DNA of 64,000 nucleotides from JALCLA01 sp965653565. Lineage in GTDB: Bacteria > Pseudomonadota > Gammaproteobacteria > Xanthomonadales > Xanthomonadaceae. The stretch's first letter is position 1, and each line of letters starts with the position of its first letter. Location: contig CBFHAI010000011.1 in assembly GCA_965653565.1 (NCBI GenBank), forward strand, positions 1-64,000, in the 5' to 3' direction. Below, piece by piece: positions 25,782-34,389 of this stretch. The notes beneath the pieces are model-generated. The model saw only the letters and a list, made by a program, of their open reading frames with translations, had not been told where the DNA came from and made no database searches. The position numbers and the translations under genes were made by a program.

Positions 25782-26039
25782 TGGATATTTCGCACTGTGC
25801 TTCTTCGACAGAAACCTCTGCAATTTTTCGCAACCATCCGACCGACTCGGTGCCGATGCGAAGCCTGCGCTCGCGATGACGTCCCGATCGCCGCCAGTAC
25901 GTTATGCAGTCTGACGCAGCCGAAACGCGACGACACCGAAGCTGACGAGCTCGCGACGAATTTCCGCGGCCAGATTGCTCGACAAACCTCCGTGCCGATC
26001 GCGGCACCACATCAACCCCCGTACCGCAAGGACAAACCC

Positions 26040-26345
26040 GTGAGCCCCGACAAAGAGCGCAAACTGCTGTCCGCCCTGTTGGCGTCCCGAAACGCATCGT
26101 CCAGATCGGCCTCGCGTTGGATCGGCCGCGCGGTGATGTGGATCGTCTCGTTCGTCGTCGTGTTCTACTTGCTGCAGAATTTCGGCGCCCCTGCGGATGC
26201 GCAGCTGATCTGGACCGCAGGCGCCTTCATCGGCGGCATAGCCACCGGCGCGCTCGGCGTCATCGACGCAGGACGCGAGCAGTGGCAGGTGATCAAGCCG
26301 CACGTCGATTTCGATGCGGTGCAGGCGAGGATTGCCGAGCTGTAG
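26040..26345 (+). CDS. Small two-helix membrane protein of unknown function
   Basis: 101 residues from a GTG at 26040 with AAGGAC about 9 nt upstream. The frame is open from 25797, but the added 81 residues are non-hydrophobic and have no ribosome site. A basic N-terminus precedes two hydrophobic segments (WIVSFVVVFYLLQNF and LIWTAGAFIGGIATGALGVI). The C-terminus is charged and should be cytoplasmic or periplasmic. No family was recognised. It stands alone between a terminator and the importer operon. Confidence 0.65.
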   Translation: MSPDKERKLLSALLASRNASSRSASRWIGRAVMWIVSFVVVFYLLQNFGAPADAQLIWTAGAFIGGIATGALGVIDAGREQWQVIKPHVDFDAVQARIAEL

Positions 26346-26459
26346 ATCGCTGCCTGATGGCATGTCGTGCGGCTGGCCTCATCGCGGCCGCAATCGCTTT
26401 ATGCAACCCGCCCTCCCCGCTCCGGTACAATCCCGGCCTCGAAGCTTCCCGGAATGCGG

Positions 26460-27485
26460 ATGAGCGTGGACATCGGTCGCAGGCAGTTGCTGAAGATGGC
26501 GTGTGTTGCGGCGTTGCCGGCGGGGCTGTTGTCCTGCGCCGGCTCCGGCGACGAGCCGCTGCAGGTGGGCGGCTTGCCCGTCACCTGCAATCTCACGCTG
26601 CCGGTGGCGTGCATGGCGCGCGAGGCGGCGAATCTGGCGGCGCCGGCCGGCGCACCGCAGTTCCGCTACGAGTACTCGAAATTCAGCGGTTGGCCGGAGA
26701 TCAAGGAATCGCTGATGACTGGCCGCATCCAGGCCGGCTACATGCTGGCGCCGCTGGTGATGGATCTGGCCGACAAGGGCATCCCGGTGAAGATCGTCTC
26801 GCTCGGGCACCGCTCGGGCGCGGTGATCATGGTGCGCTCGGATTCGCCATATCAGACTTTCGCGCAGCTGGCCGGCAAACGTATCGCCATCCCGAGCCGC
26901 TTCGCGGTCGATTTCCTGTTCCTGCGCAAGATGCTGCAGCGCGAAAACATGACGCCGGACCAGATCGAAATCGTCGAAATGCCGCCGCCGGATATGCCGG
27001 CCGCACTCTACGCCAATGCCGTCGACGCCTATTGCACCGGCGAGCCGTTCGGCGCCGCCGCACAGCGTGCCGGCTATGCGCGTCCTTTGCGCATGACGCG
27101 CGACGAGTGGCGCAATTACATCTGCTGCGTGCTGACCGTGCGCGAAGAACTGATCGCCGAGCAGCCCGACCTCGTGCAGGATCTGGTCAATCACGTGCAG
27201 GGCGCCGGCGTCTGGCTCGATGCGCAGCAGGCCAACCGCGAGAAGGCGATCCAGATCGCCGCGACGCGCCGCTTCTTCAATCAGGATCCGACCATCCTGC
27301 GCTACGTGATGGAGAATCCGACCGATCGCGTGACCTATGGCGACCTGCGCATGATCCGCGCCGAGTTCGAGGAACTGATGCAGTTGTCGATCGAAGCCGG
27401 CACGCTGGCGCATCCCGTGCCGTTCGAAAAATACGTCGACGAACGCTTCGTGCAACGCGCCGCCGCTGCGCGCATCGCGATCTGA
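26460..27485 (+). CDS. NrtA/TauA-type ABC transporter substrate-binding lipoprotein
   Basis: 341 residues from ATG 26460; an ATG at 26454 is also possible. The N-terminus has RR followed by a hydrophobic stretch and lipobox GLLSC, so this is a lipoprotein, possibly Tat-exported. The rest is an NMT1/NrtA-like fold: FSGWPEIKESLMTGRIQAGYM, QLAGKRIAIPSRF and NAVDAYCTGEPFG. This family captures nitrate, sulfonates, thiamine precursors or bicarbonate; the ligand here cannot be read from sequence. Five Cys remain in the mature part beyond the lipidated one, including an adjacent pair (NYICCVL), which is unusual. A TACAAT box at 26426-26431 may be its -10. It heads a five-gene operon with SCO and cupredoxin genes. 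Confidence 0.85.
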   Translation: MSVDIGRRQLLKMACVAALPAGLLSCAGSGDEPLQVGGLPVTCNLTLPVACMAREAANLAAPAGAPQFRYEYSKFSGWPEIKESLMTGRIQAGYMLAPLVMDLADKGIPVKIVSLGHRSGAVIMVRSDSPYQTFAQLAGKRIAIPSRFAVDFLFLRKMLQRENMTPDQIEIVEMPPPDMPAALYANAVDAYCTGEPFGAAAQRAGYARPLRMTRDEWRNYICCVLTVREELIAEQPDLVQDLVNHVQGAGVWLDAQQANREKAIQIAATRRFFNQDPTILRYVMENPTDRVTYGDLRMIRAEFEELMQLSIEAGTLAHPVPFEKYVDERFVQRAAAARIAI

Positions 27486-27493
27486 GGTCTTCG

Positions 27494-28066
27494 ATGGTGC
27501 GCTGCCTATCGTTGTTGTTTTTCATGCTGCTCGCCACGCCGTCGCAGGCGCAGGAATTCAAGGCCGGCGTGTTCGATCCTCCGCGCATCGCGCCCGATTT
27601 CACGCTGCAGGGGACGCACGGAAAAGAGCTCTCGATGCAGGCCTTTCGCGGCAAGGTCGTCGTGCTGGGCTTCGGATTCACGACCTGCCCGGAGGTCTGT
27701 CCAGTGACGCTGGCCACGCTCGCCGCCGCGCGCAAGCAACTGGGCGAACAGGCTGCCGAGGTGCAGGTGATCTGGATCACCGTCGATCCGGAACGCGACG
27801 ATGCCAAACGTCTGGGCGACTACGTCACCGCGTTCGACCCAAGTTTCGTCGGCGGCACCGGCAGCGAAGCGCAGCTCGCCGCGGTGCGCAAGGAATACGG
27901 CATCGCCGCCGCGAAGCAACTGGCCGACGGCCAGCCGTATTCCTACTCGCATTCGGCCTTCAGCTACCTCATCGATCGCGACGGCCGCATCCGCGCGCTG
28001 ATGCCGTACGGCCACCCGGCCGAAGATTTCGCGCACGATCTGCGGCGGCTGCTCGCCACGCAATGA
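27494..28066 (+). CDS. SCO1/SenC-family copper chaperone
   Basis: 190 residues, signal peptide ending PSQAQ. The frame is open far upstream but that part is a shadow of the preceding gene. The thioredoxin-like domain has C65 and C69 in TTCPEVCP and H153 in YSHSAFSYLIDRDG, the full Cu-binding set of SCO proteins. SCO proteins deliver copper to, or reduce thiols of, the CuA site of cytochrome c oxidase. It starts 9 nt after the substrate-binding protein, and its stop overlaps the cupredoxin start (ATGA). Placement inside an ABC importer operon is unusual. Confidence 0.92.
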   Translation: MVRCLSLLFFMLLATPSQAQEFKAGVFDPPRIAPDFTLQGTHGKELSMQAFRGKVVVLGFGFTTCPEVCPVTLATLAAARKQLGEQAAEVQVIWITVDPERDDAKRLGDYVTAFDPSFVGGTGSEAQLAAVRKEYGIAAAKQLADGQPYSYSHSAFSYLIDRDGRIRALMPYGHPAEDFAHDLRRLLATQ

Positions 28067-28479
28067 AACGCGCCGCGCTGGTACTGACCCTCGCGCTTCT
28101 GGGCGTGTTGGCATGGGCCGCGCTGGCGCCGGTGCGGTTCGATTCGCGCGAGGAAACGTTCGAGATTCCGAACGGCACCTGGGCACGGCGCATGGCGGGC
28201 GATGCGGTCGAAATCCTGCCCGGCGAGATACATTTGATGCTCGATGTGCGCGATGTGTTGTTGTTGAGGAACCTCGATGAAGTACCGCAGATTTTCGGGC
28301 CGACCGTCATGATGCCCGGACAGAGTTTCCGCCTGCCGTTCGCGGTGGCATCGACCTATTCGTTCGAATGCAGCGCGCATGCGAGCGGCCAGATGGCGGT
28401 GATCGTGCATCCGGCGCCGAACAATCCCTGGGCCCGGTTGCAATGGCGCGCAGGCAGACTCTGGCGGGCGCTCGCATGA
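28063..28479 (+). CDS. Small membrane-anchored cupredoxin-like protein
   Basis: 138 residues. An N-terminal hydrophobic segment (about 4-22, uncleaved anchor or signal) precedes a beta-rich domain. The C-terminal copper loop reads C103-SA-H106-ASGQ-M111, the C-x2-H-x4-M spacing of type 1 copper sites in plastocyanin and azurin relatives. The first His ligand, expected in an N-x-D-x-x-x-H context, appears to be replaced by Gln76 (RNLDEVPQIFG). The site may therefore be modified, or H57 may take part. It overlaps both neighbours by ATGA and lies between the SCO chaperone and the permease. Copper binding is inference from the motif. Confidence 0.75.
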   Translation: MKRAALVLTLALLGVLAWAALAPVRFDSREETFEIPNGTWARRMAGDAVEILPGEIHLMLDVRDVLLLRNLDEVPQIFGPTVMMPGQSFRLPFAVASTYSFECSAHASGQMAVIVHPAPNNPWARLQWRAGRLWRALA

Positions 28480-29234
28480 CGCGGATGAAGCGCTGGCTGC
28501 CGTCGATAGTCGTGATCGCACTGATCGTGGCGGTCTGGTGGGCGACGGTGACGCTGACCAGAAGCCTGGTCTTCCCGACGCCGTGGCAAGTGGTCACCGG
28601 CACCGGCGAACTGATCGCCGACGGCTCGCTGTGGGAACACATCGGCGCATCGTTGATGCGCGTGGGCATCGGCTTCGCGCTGGCGGTGGCGTTCGCGGTG
28701 CCGCTCGGCCTGTGGATGGGCTGGGTGCGCGGCGCCTTCGTCACGCTCAATCCGATTTTCCAGATCCTGCGGCCGATCTCGCCGATCGCCTGGATTCCGA
28801 TCGCGATCCTGTGGTTCGGCGTCGGCGATGTCTCGCCGATCTTTCTGATCTTCATGGCGTCGGTCTTCCCGATGATCGTGCAGACGGTGGAAGGCGTGCA
28901 CACGATCGAACCACGCTACCTGCGCGCGGCGGCCAACTTCGGCGTGTCGCGCGGCACGCTGTTCCGCAAAGTCGTGATCCCGGCGGTGCTGCCGCAGATC
29001 ATCGTCGGCATGCGCATCGGCCTGGGCGTGGCGTGGCTCGTCGTGGTGGCGGCGGAAATGATCGCGCTACACTCGGGGCTGGGCTATCTGATCATCGATT
29101 CGCGCAACGCCGGCAATCGTTACGACCTGGTCGTGGCCGGCATGATCATCATCGGCCTGATCGGCCTGCTGCTGGATGGACTGATGCGGATGCTCGAAGG
29201 CATGGACAGCGTGCGGTGGCGTTATGCCCGCTGA
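28476..29234 (+). CDS. ABC transporter permease (NrtB/TauC/SsuC family)
   Basis: 252 residues from ATG 28476, overlapping the cupredoxin stop. Six hydrophobic segments are visible, and the EAA-type loop is GVSRGTLFRKVVIPAVLPQIIVGMRIGLG, seen here as AANFGVSRGTLFRKV then VIPAVLPQIIVGMR. Family-typical segments include RPISPIAWIPIAILWFG. It would form the inner-membrane channel of the importer, likely as a homodimer since only one permease is encoded. It overlaps the ATPase gene by 11 nt. Confidence 0.93.
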   Translation: MTRMKRWLPSIVVIALIVAVWWATVTLTRSLVFPTPWQVVTGTGELIADGSLWEHIGASLMRVGIGFALAVAFAVPLGLWMGWVRGAFVTLNPIFQILRPISPIAWIPIAILWFGVGDVSPIFLIFMASVFPMIVQTVEGVHTIEPRYLRAAANFGVSRGTLFRKVVIPAVLPQIIVGMRIGLGVAWLVVVAAEMIALHSGLGYLIIDSRNAGNRYDLVVAGMIIIGLIGLLLDGLMRMLEGMDSVRWRYAR

Positions 29235-30009
29235 AATCGGGAATGCCGCAAACATGGCCGCAAAAATCGTAGTCGACGGCATCGGCAAGAGCTTCGCCAC
29301 CGATCGCGGCGAGCTGCATGTGCTGCACGACATCAGCCTGGAAGTGGGCGACGGCGAAACCGTCGCCATCGTCGGGCCGTCGGGCTGCGGCAAATCGACG
29401 CTGATGGGCATCATCGCCGGCTTCCAGCGGCCGGATCGCGGAACGGTCAGCATCGACGGCAAGCCGCTGCTGGCGCCGGGGCCGCGCGGCATCCTGATCT
29501 CGCAGCAAGGCTCGGTGTTTCCTTGGCTGACGGTGCAGCAGAACCTGATGTTCGGACTGGTCGGCCGGCCGTTGCGCGAACAACAGGAACTGGCCGATCA
29601 CTACGCCGATCTGGTCGGTCTGAAAGGCTTCGAGCGCAGCTTCCCGCACGAATTGTCCGGCGGCATGCTCAAGCGCGCCGAACTGGCGCGCGCGCTGGTG
29701 GTGAAGCCTGAAATCCTCTACATGGACGAGCCATTCTCGGCGCTCGACGCCTTGCTCAGCCTGCGCATGCGCAACGAACTGCTGCGCATCCTGGGCGAGG
29801 AACGCCACACCGTCGTGCTGATCACGCACGACGTGGAGGAAGCGATCCATCTGGCCGACCGCATCATCGTGCTCAGCGCGCGCCCCACGCGCGTGCAGGC
29901 GACGTTCGACGTGCGCATCGCGCATCCGCGCCATCTGGCGAGCGCGCCGGTGCAGGAACTGCGCGCGCAGATCCTGCGCGAACTGGGCGTCGAGCGCGAC
30001 ACGATCTGA
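29224..30009 (+). CDS. ABC transporter ATP-binding protein (NrtD/TauB/SsuB family)
   Basis: 261 residues; ATG 29224 overlaps the permease, and an internal ATG at 29254 also fits the family start. Walker A GPSGCGKST, Q-loop SQQGSVFPWLTVQ, signature LSGGMLKRAELARAL, Walker B ILYMDEPFSALD and H-loop LITHDVEEAI are all intact. It powers the importer encoded upstream. It is the last gene of the operon; the 284 bp downstream hold no clear terminator or gene. Confidence 0.95.
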   Translation: MPAEIGNAANMAAKIVVDGIGKSFATDRGELHVLHDISLEVGDGETVAIVGPSGCGKSTLMGIIAGFQRPDRGTVSIDGKPLLAPGPRGILISQQGSVFPWLTVQQNLMFGLVGRPLREQQELADHYADLVGLKGFERSFPHELSGGMLKRAELARALVVKPEILYMDEPFSALDALLSLRMRNELLRILGEERHTVVLITHDVEEAIHLADRIIVLSARPTRVQATFDVRIAHPRHLASAPVQELRAQILRELGVERDTI

Positions 30010-30293
30010 TTGCACAGCGTGCCGGCCGGGCCGGCTATCGCCGATGGCGTTCCTCGCTGCGAGCGCAAACGCGCCTGCATGCCGGGGCGTGTCGCCTGCG
30101 GCTGCGCGGTGTTTGCGGTTTTCCGGCATCTTGCATTCCGCAGACCCGCGACCGGCCCGCGCCGTGCATCGCGCCGTGCCCATCGCCAAAATAGGCCATA
30201 ACCCGTTGATTGTAAGCATGAATCGAGTTGGCACGCAGCCTGCTTCATGGGGCCGGCCGGAAGGAATCCGGCGCCAACCGCCAAATCCGATCC

Positions 30294-30833
30294 ATGAAGA
30301 CACGCATCAACCTCGATGAATTGCACAACCAACTTTGCAATGCGCTGGAAGCCGAGCAAGGCAGCATCCGCATTTACCAACAAGCCGCGCACCTGACCGC
30401 CGATCCGGCGCTGCACCGGCGCTGCACGATGGCCCTCGACGACGCGCGCCGCAACGAAAACGCCCTGCTTACGATCCTGGCCGAACTGCGCTTCGATGCC
30501 GCGGCCGACAGTCCCTGCCGACGCTCGGTGCGGCAGGTCGGCGACGCCCTCGTGGCCGCGATGCGCGCCGCGCCCGTCGCGACGCGCCAGAAGATCGTCG
30601 CCGAGTGCGTGCAGCTGGCCGATACGCGCGAGCGCGGCAACTGGGAATTGTTCGGTCAACTGCTGAGCGTGAACAGCGCGCATCGCGCGCAGCCGACCGC
30701 CGCGGTCGATACAACGCGCGCCAACGCGCCGCGGCGCAGCCACGACTGGCTCAGCCACGCCGTGCATGCGCGTGCCGATCGCAGTTCGCGCTCGTCCCGG
30801 CCACGCTCGCGACCGGCCGCGAGCGTCGCATGA
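30294..30833 (+). CDS. Helical protein of unknown function
   Basis: 179 residues from ATG 30294. Predicted to be all-helical at about 5-125 (LHNQLCNALEAEQGSIRIYQ, ALHRRCTMALDDARRNENALL), with some resemblance to four-helix ferritin-like or DUF2383 proteins that I cannot confirm. The last 45 residues are basic and Ser/Arg-rich, likely disordered. The stop overlaps the start of the next gene (ATGA), so it is coupled to the alpha/beta hydrolase. Confidence 0.65.
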   Translation: MKTRINLDELHNQLCNALEAEQGSIRIYQQAAHLTADPALHRRCTMALDDARRNENALLTILAELRFDAAADSPCRRSVRQVGDALVAAMRAAPVATRQKIVAECVQLADTRERGNWELFGQLLSVNSAHRAQPTAAVDTTRANAPRRSHDWLSHAVHARADRSSRSSRPRSRPAASVA

Positions 30834-31564
30834 GCGTCGCCGCCGAGCGTGTGCAACCGCCGTCGCTGCTGCAGACGGCGGGCGAAGCGCGCGTGCTCAT
30901 CGAAGCGGTGAAGGCCGCCGCCGCCCTGCCCTTCGCAGGCACGCGACGCGGCAAGGCGCGACCGGTGATCGTCATTCCCGGCTTCCTGGCGAGCGACGCA
31001 AGCACCTGGGCCCTGCGCCGTCATCTGACCGATTGCGGCTTCACGGTCTATCCGTGGGAAATGGGCGTCAATCGTGGCCCGCAGCACGGCATCTTGGCGA
31101 AGTTCGCGCGCCGCGTGCGTTCGATCGCGCGAAGCCACGGCCAGCCGGTGCAACTGGTCGGTTGGTCGCTGGGTGGGTTGCTCGCGCGCGTGGCGGCCAA
31201 TCGTTTGCGTAGTCAGGTATCGCGCGTCATCGCACTGGGATCGCCGCTCACCGGCGATCCCAATTGCAGCCGCCTCGCCGCGCTGGTGCAGCGGATGAGC
31301 GGCCGCACGCTGGTCGACCGCGGCGTGCGGCGCCTGCTGCGCGAAAGTCATCGGGTGCCGGTGACGTCGATCTTCAGTCGCAGCGATGGCGTGGTCGCCT
31401 GGCAAGCCAGCGCGCAGCCGCAGGGGCCGCACCGCTGCATCGAAGTCGACAGTTCGCACATGGGCATGGTGGTGAATCCGGCCGTGTTCGATATCGTCGC
31501 GCAGCAGCTCTGCAAACCGGCAGAAGCGATCGGGACTTGCGAAGCCGCCACCAAGCCGACGTAG
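30830..31564 (+). CDS. Alpha/beta hydrolase, lipase-like
   Basis: 244 residues from ATG 30830. The fold is visible as PVIVIPGFLASDASTW, then the nucleophile elbow GWSLGG, then FSRSDGVVAW for the acid and DSSHMGM for the catalytic His. It resembles triacylglycerol lipase/PGAP1-like esterases acting on acyl esters. No signal peptide, so it is cytosolic or peripheral. It is coupled to the upstream helical protein and lies near two lipid-related genes (LpxH-like, OlsF-like). Confidence 0.82.
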   Translation: MSVAAERVQPPSLLQTAGEARVLIEAVKAAAALPFAGTRRGKARPVIVIPGFLASDASTWALRRHLTDCGFTVYPWEMGVNRGPQHGILAKFARRVRSIARSHGQPVQLVGWSLGGLLARVAANRLRSQVSRVIALGSPLTGDPNCSRLAALVQRMSGRTLVDRGVRRLLRESHRVPVTSIFSRSDGVVAWQASAQPQGPHRCIEVDSSHMGMVVNPAVFDIVAQQLCKPAEAIGTCEAATKPT

Positions 31565-31670
31565 CGCCGCGCAACGACGACGCTGTCAACATAACGTCAC
31601 CGCGCTGCCATGCAACGGTGATCGGCGGTCCCGATACTGTTTTCCCCGACGAGGTTCGGGGGCCACGGCA

Positions 31671-32531
31671 ATGTCGATCCGCTACCGCAGCATCTTCATT
31701 TCCGACGTGCATCTGGGCACGCCGGATTGTCGCGCCGACTATCTGCTCGACTTCCTGCGCGCGACGCAATGCGATCGCCTGTACCTGGTCGGCGACATCA
31801 TCGATCTGCAGGCGCTGGCCAGGCGCAGCTATTGGCCGGCGTCGCATGCCGCGGTCGTCGCGCAGGTGCTCGCGATGGCGGCGAACGGCACGCAGGTGAC
31901 CTACGTACCCGGCAATCACGACGCCGCGCTGCGCGGCCTGCACGGCGAAACCGTCGGCGGCGTGCGGATATGCCTGCGTGCCGAGCATGTCGGCGCCGAC
32001 GGCCGCCGCTATCGCGTCACCCATGGCGACGAGTTCGACGCCAGCAATACCGGACGCCAATGGCTGAACTGGATCGGCGAATACGGCCATCGCGGGCTGC
32101 GCCTGTTCAATCGCAACCTCAACGGATTGCGCCGGCACCTGCAATTGCCGTATCTGCCGCTCGCCATCATCACCAAATCGCGGCTCGCCACTGCGATGGC
32201 TTACATCTGCGGTTTCGAACAACGCGTCGCCGCCGACTGTGCGCAAGCCGGATTCGACGGCCACATCTGCGGCCACATCCACTACGGCAACATTCGCCGG
32301 ATCGGTACGGCGCTGTACTTGAACGACGGCGACTGGGTCGAACATTGCACCGCGCTGGTCGAGAACGACGCCGGCGAAATGAGCCTGCTGCACTGGAGCG
32401 AACATCGCACCGAACTGGCGCAGGCGTCGCGCGATCAGGCCGTGGTGGCCTCGATCGCGCGCCCGCCGTTCGCTTCGTTTTCGCCGTCCGCCATCGCCAC
32501 CGCGCGTGCCGCCGAACGTCTGGTGGCGTGA
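31671..32531 (+). CDS. LpxH-like UDP-2,3-diacylglucosamine diphosphatase family phosphoesterase
   Basis: 286 residues. Metallophosphoesterase motifs are in order: ISDVHLG, LVGDIIDLQ, PGNHDAA, THGDEFD and CGHIHYG, giving the two-metal site. The helical insertion at about 140-190 (HLQLPYLPLAIITKSRL) matches the COG2908 group. LpxH hydrolyses UDP-2,3-diacylglucosamine in lipid A synthesis; this longer relative may act on a different lipid-linked nucleotide. The Shine-Dalgarno site is weak. It is convergent with the OlsF-like gene, 3 bp between stops. Confidence 0.82.
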   Translation: MSIRYRSIFISDVHLGTPDCRADYLLDFLRATQCDRLYLVGDIIDLQALARRSYWPASHAAVVAQVLAMAANGTQVTYVPGNHDAALRGLHGETVGGVRICLRAEHVGADGRRYRVTHGDEFDASNTGRQWLNWIGEYGHRGLRLFNRNLNGLRRHLQLPYLPLAIITKSRLATAMAYICGFEQRVAADCAQAGFDGHICGHIHYGNIRRIGTALYLNDGDWVEHCTALVENDAGEMSLLHWSEHRTELAQASRDQAVVASIARPPFASFSPSAIATARAAERLVA

Positions 32532-32534
32532 ACC

Positions 32535-34250
32535 TCAGGCGCGCGCGGGCAGCCGCGGTGCGATGTAGCGTTCGAACTTGCGGCGCTTGATGCGCTGCAA
32601 ATCGACGCGGATCAAACCGTCGACGCTGTTGCCGAAATCCGGATCCACACCGAACGCGAGAAAGCTCGCACCGCCGGGTTCGCACAACTCCAGATACTGC
32701 TTGTAGAGCACCGGAATGCGCGCGCCGAGCGCATCGAGCCGCGTGCGCAGCAACTGCATCGCGGCGTCGGCATCGAGTTCGCCGAAATCCGGCGCGCCGC
32801 CGTGATAGCGGAAGGGATGGGCGGAACGTGCCGGTGAGTCGTCCTGGCCGAAATAGCGGCTGAAATAGCCGACCATCAGATCGCGCGCCGGCGCCGGCAA
32901 CGCGGCGCTGATCGACACCGGCCCGAACAGATAGCGCACTTCCGGATGCTCGCGCAGCCACGCGCCGATGCCGAACCACAGATAGTCGAGACTGCGCGTG
33001 CCCCAGTACGCGGGCGCAACGAAGCTGCGGCCGAGTTCGACACCCTGTTCGATCATCGGCACGAGCCCGGCATCGAATTCGAACAGGCTCGCGGTGTAAA
33101 GCCCGGCGAGCCCGCGCTCGGCCAGTGCGCGTGCGCCGTGCACCGCGCGGTAGGCACCGGCGATTTCCTGCTGCTGCGCGTCCCACAGGACGATGTGGTC
33201 GTACCAGCTGTCGTAGGCGTCGCTATCGAAGCGCTTGCCGGTACCCTCGCCGACCTGCCGGAAAGTGACTTCGCGCAAGCGCGCGATTTCGCGCAGCAGC
33301 GTCGAATCGGTGGCCAGACGGCCGGCGTGAATGCGTTTGCCGTCGCTGGTTTCGCCGAGCAGCGGCAGATGATCGAGTTCGCGCCGCAGACGCCCCGCGC
33401 AGGGACGATGGATGATCGGCGCCAGCGCCGGTGTCCACGCGCGTTCTTCCCGACGGCCGATCGCGTAGACCGCCTGCCGAACCTGCACACTGGCCCGGCG
33501 CCGGTCGCCGGCCGCGAATTCTTCGACGCGCCGCGGCGCGGCCACGCGCACGATCACACGCGACCCGGAGCGCGCAAACAATTCGCGTGGCAGCAGCGGC
33601 GTGCCGAGCGGCTTGCAGGCCGCCGAAACACCGTAGAAAAGCGCCGAATTGCGGCCTTCGATGCGCACCGGCAGGATCGGCGCCGCAGCCTGTTCGGCGA
33701 TGCGCACGAAGCTCGCCCGCCACTGCGCATCGCGCACGCCGCGCAGCGTGAAGCGCGATACTTCGCCGGCCGGAAACACGATCAGCGCTTCCTCGCGCTG
33801 CAGCGATTGCTGGATCAGCCGCAAGTTTTCCGGCGACGGTTTGCCGCCGAGCAGGCGGATCGGGATCACCAGATCGGCCAGTCCGTCGAGCGACATCAAC
33901 ATATCGTTGGCGAGGATCTTCACATCGCGTCGCACGCTGCCGACCAGCGCCAGCAACACCAGCGCATCGATGCCGCCCATCGGATGATTGGCCGCGATCA
34001 CGATGCGTCCGTGTTCAGGGATGCGTTCGCGTTCGATCTGGTCGACCAGGTAGCGGCATTGCACGAATTCGAGCGCCGCCTCGACGAAGGCCAGGCCGCG
34101 AAGATGGCCGCTACGGCCGAGGAATCCTTCGATTTCCTTCAATCGCGAAACCCGCGAGAACGACCGCAGCAAGGCCCGCGAGAACGGTGCGCGCACCCCA
34201 TCGAACCATTGCGGAAAACGTTCCTGGATCGTGCGTTCCAACTTCAACAT
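32535..34250 (-). CDS. OlsF-like bifunctional acyltransferase/N-acyltransferase
   Basis: 571 residues combining two domains. The N-terminal part (about 60-275) is a PlsC-type lysophospholipid acyltransferase with NHPMGGIDA, VFPAGEVSR and PVRIEG. The C-terminal part (about 300-545) is a GNAT-like OlsB/hemolysin-type N-acyltransferase (EIAGAYRAVHGARAL, FDAGLVPMIEQGVELGRSFV, YLFGPVSIS). The fusion order matches OlsF, which makes ornithine or glutamine lipids in two steps from acyl-ACP. These phosphorus-free membrane lipids often replace phospholipids under phosphate limitation. Head-group specificity cannot be read. No pho box was identified. Confidence 0.82.
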   Translation of the reverse strand: MLKLERTIQERFPQWFDGVRAPFSRALLRSFSRVSRLKEIEGFLGRSGHLRGLAFVEAALEFVQCRYLVDQIERERIPEHGRIVIAANHPMGGIDALVLLALVGSVRRDVKILANDMLMSLDGLADLVIPIRLLGGKPSPENLRLIQQSLQREEALIVFPAGEVSRFTLRGVRDAQWRASFVRIAEQAAAPILPVRIEGRNSALFYGVSAACKPLGTPLLPRELFARSGSRVIVRVAAPRRVEEFAAGDRRRASVQVRQAVYAIGRREERAWTPALAPIIHRPCAGRLRRELDHLPLLGETSDGKRIHAGRLATDSTLLREIARLREVTFRQVGEGTGKRFDSDAYDSWYDHIVLWDAQQQEIAGAYRAVHGARALAERGLAGLYTASLFEFDAGLVPMIEQGVELGRSFVAPAYWGTRSLDYLWFGIGAWLREHPEVRYLFGPVSISAALPAPARDLMVGYFSRYFGQDDSPARSAHPFRYHGGAPDFGELDADAAMQLLRTRLDALGARIPVLYKQYLELCEPGGASFLAFGVDPDFGNSVDGLIRVDLQRIKRRKFERYIAPRLPARA

Positions 34251-34389
34251 TGCGTAGGCGCCCGGTGGTCGGCGTCACCTTAGGCGGCAGCGATTGCATC
34301 GGCATGACGCCCAGGCGGCGGCGATAAGACAGTTGGACGGTACGCGCGGTCGCGCTATCGTTGCCGCAGCCACGGTTGAGGACGCCAAG

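Noticed and set aside
26117..28066. 649-residue open frame ending with the SCO gene
   Set aside because: The first 460 residues are out of frame with the substrate-binding protein and low in complexity; the SCO signal peptide begins at 27494.
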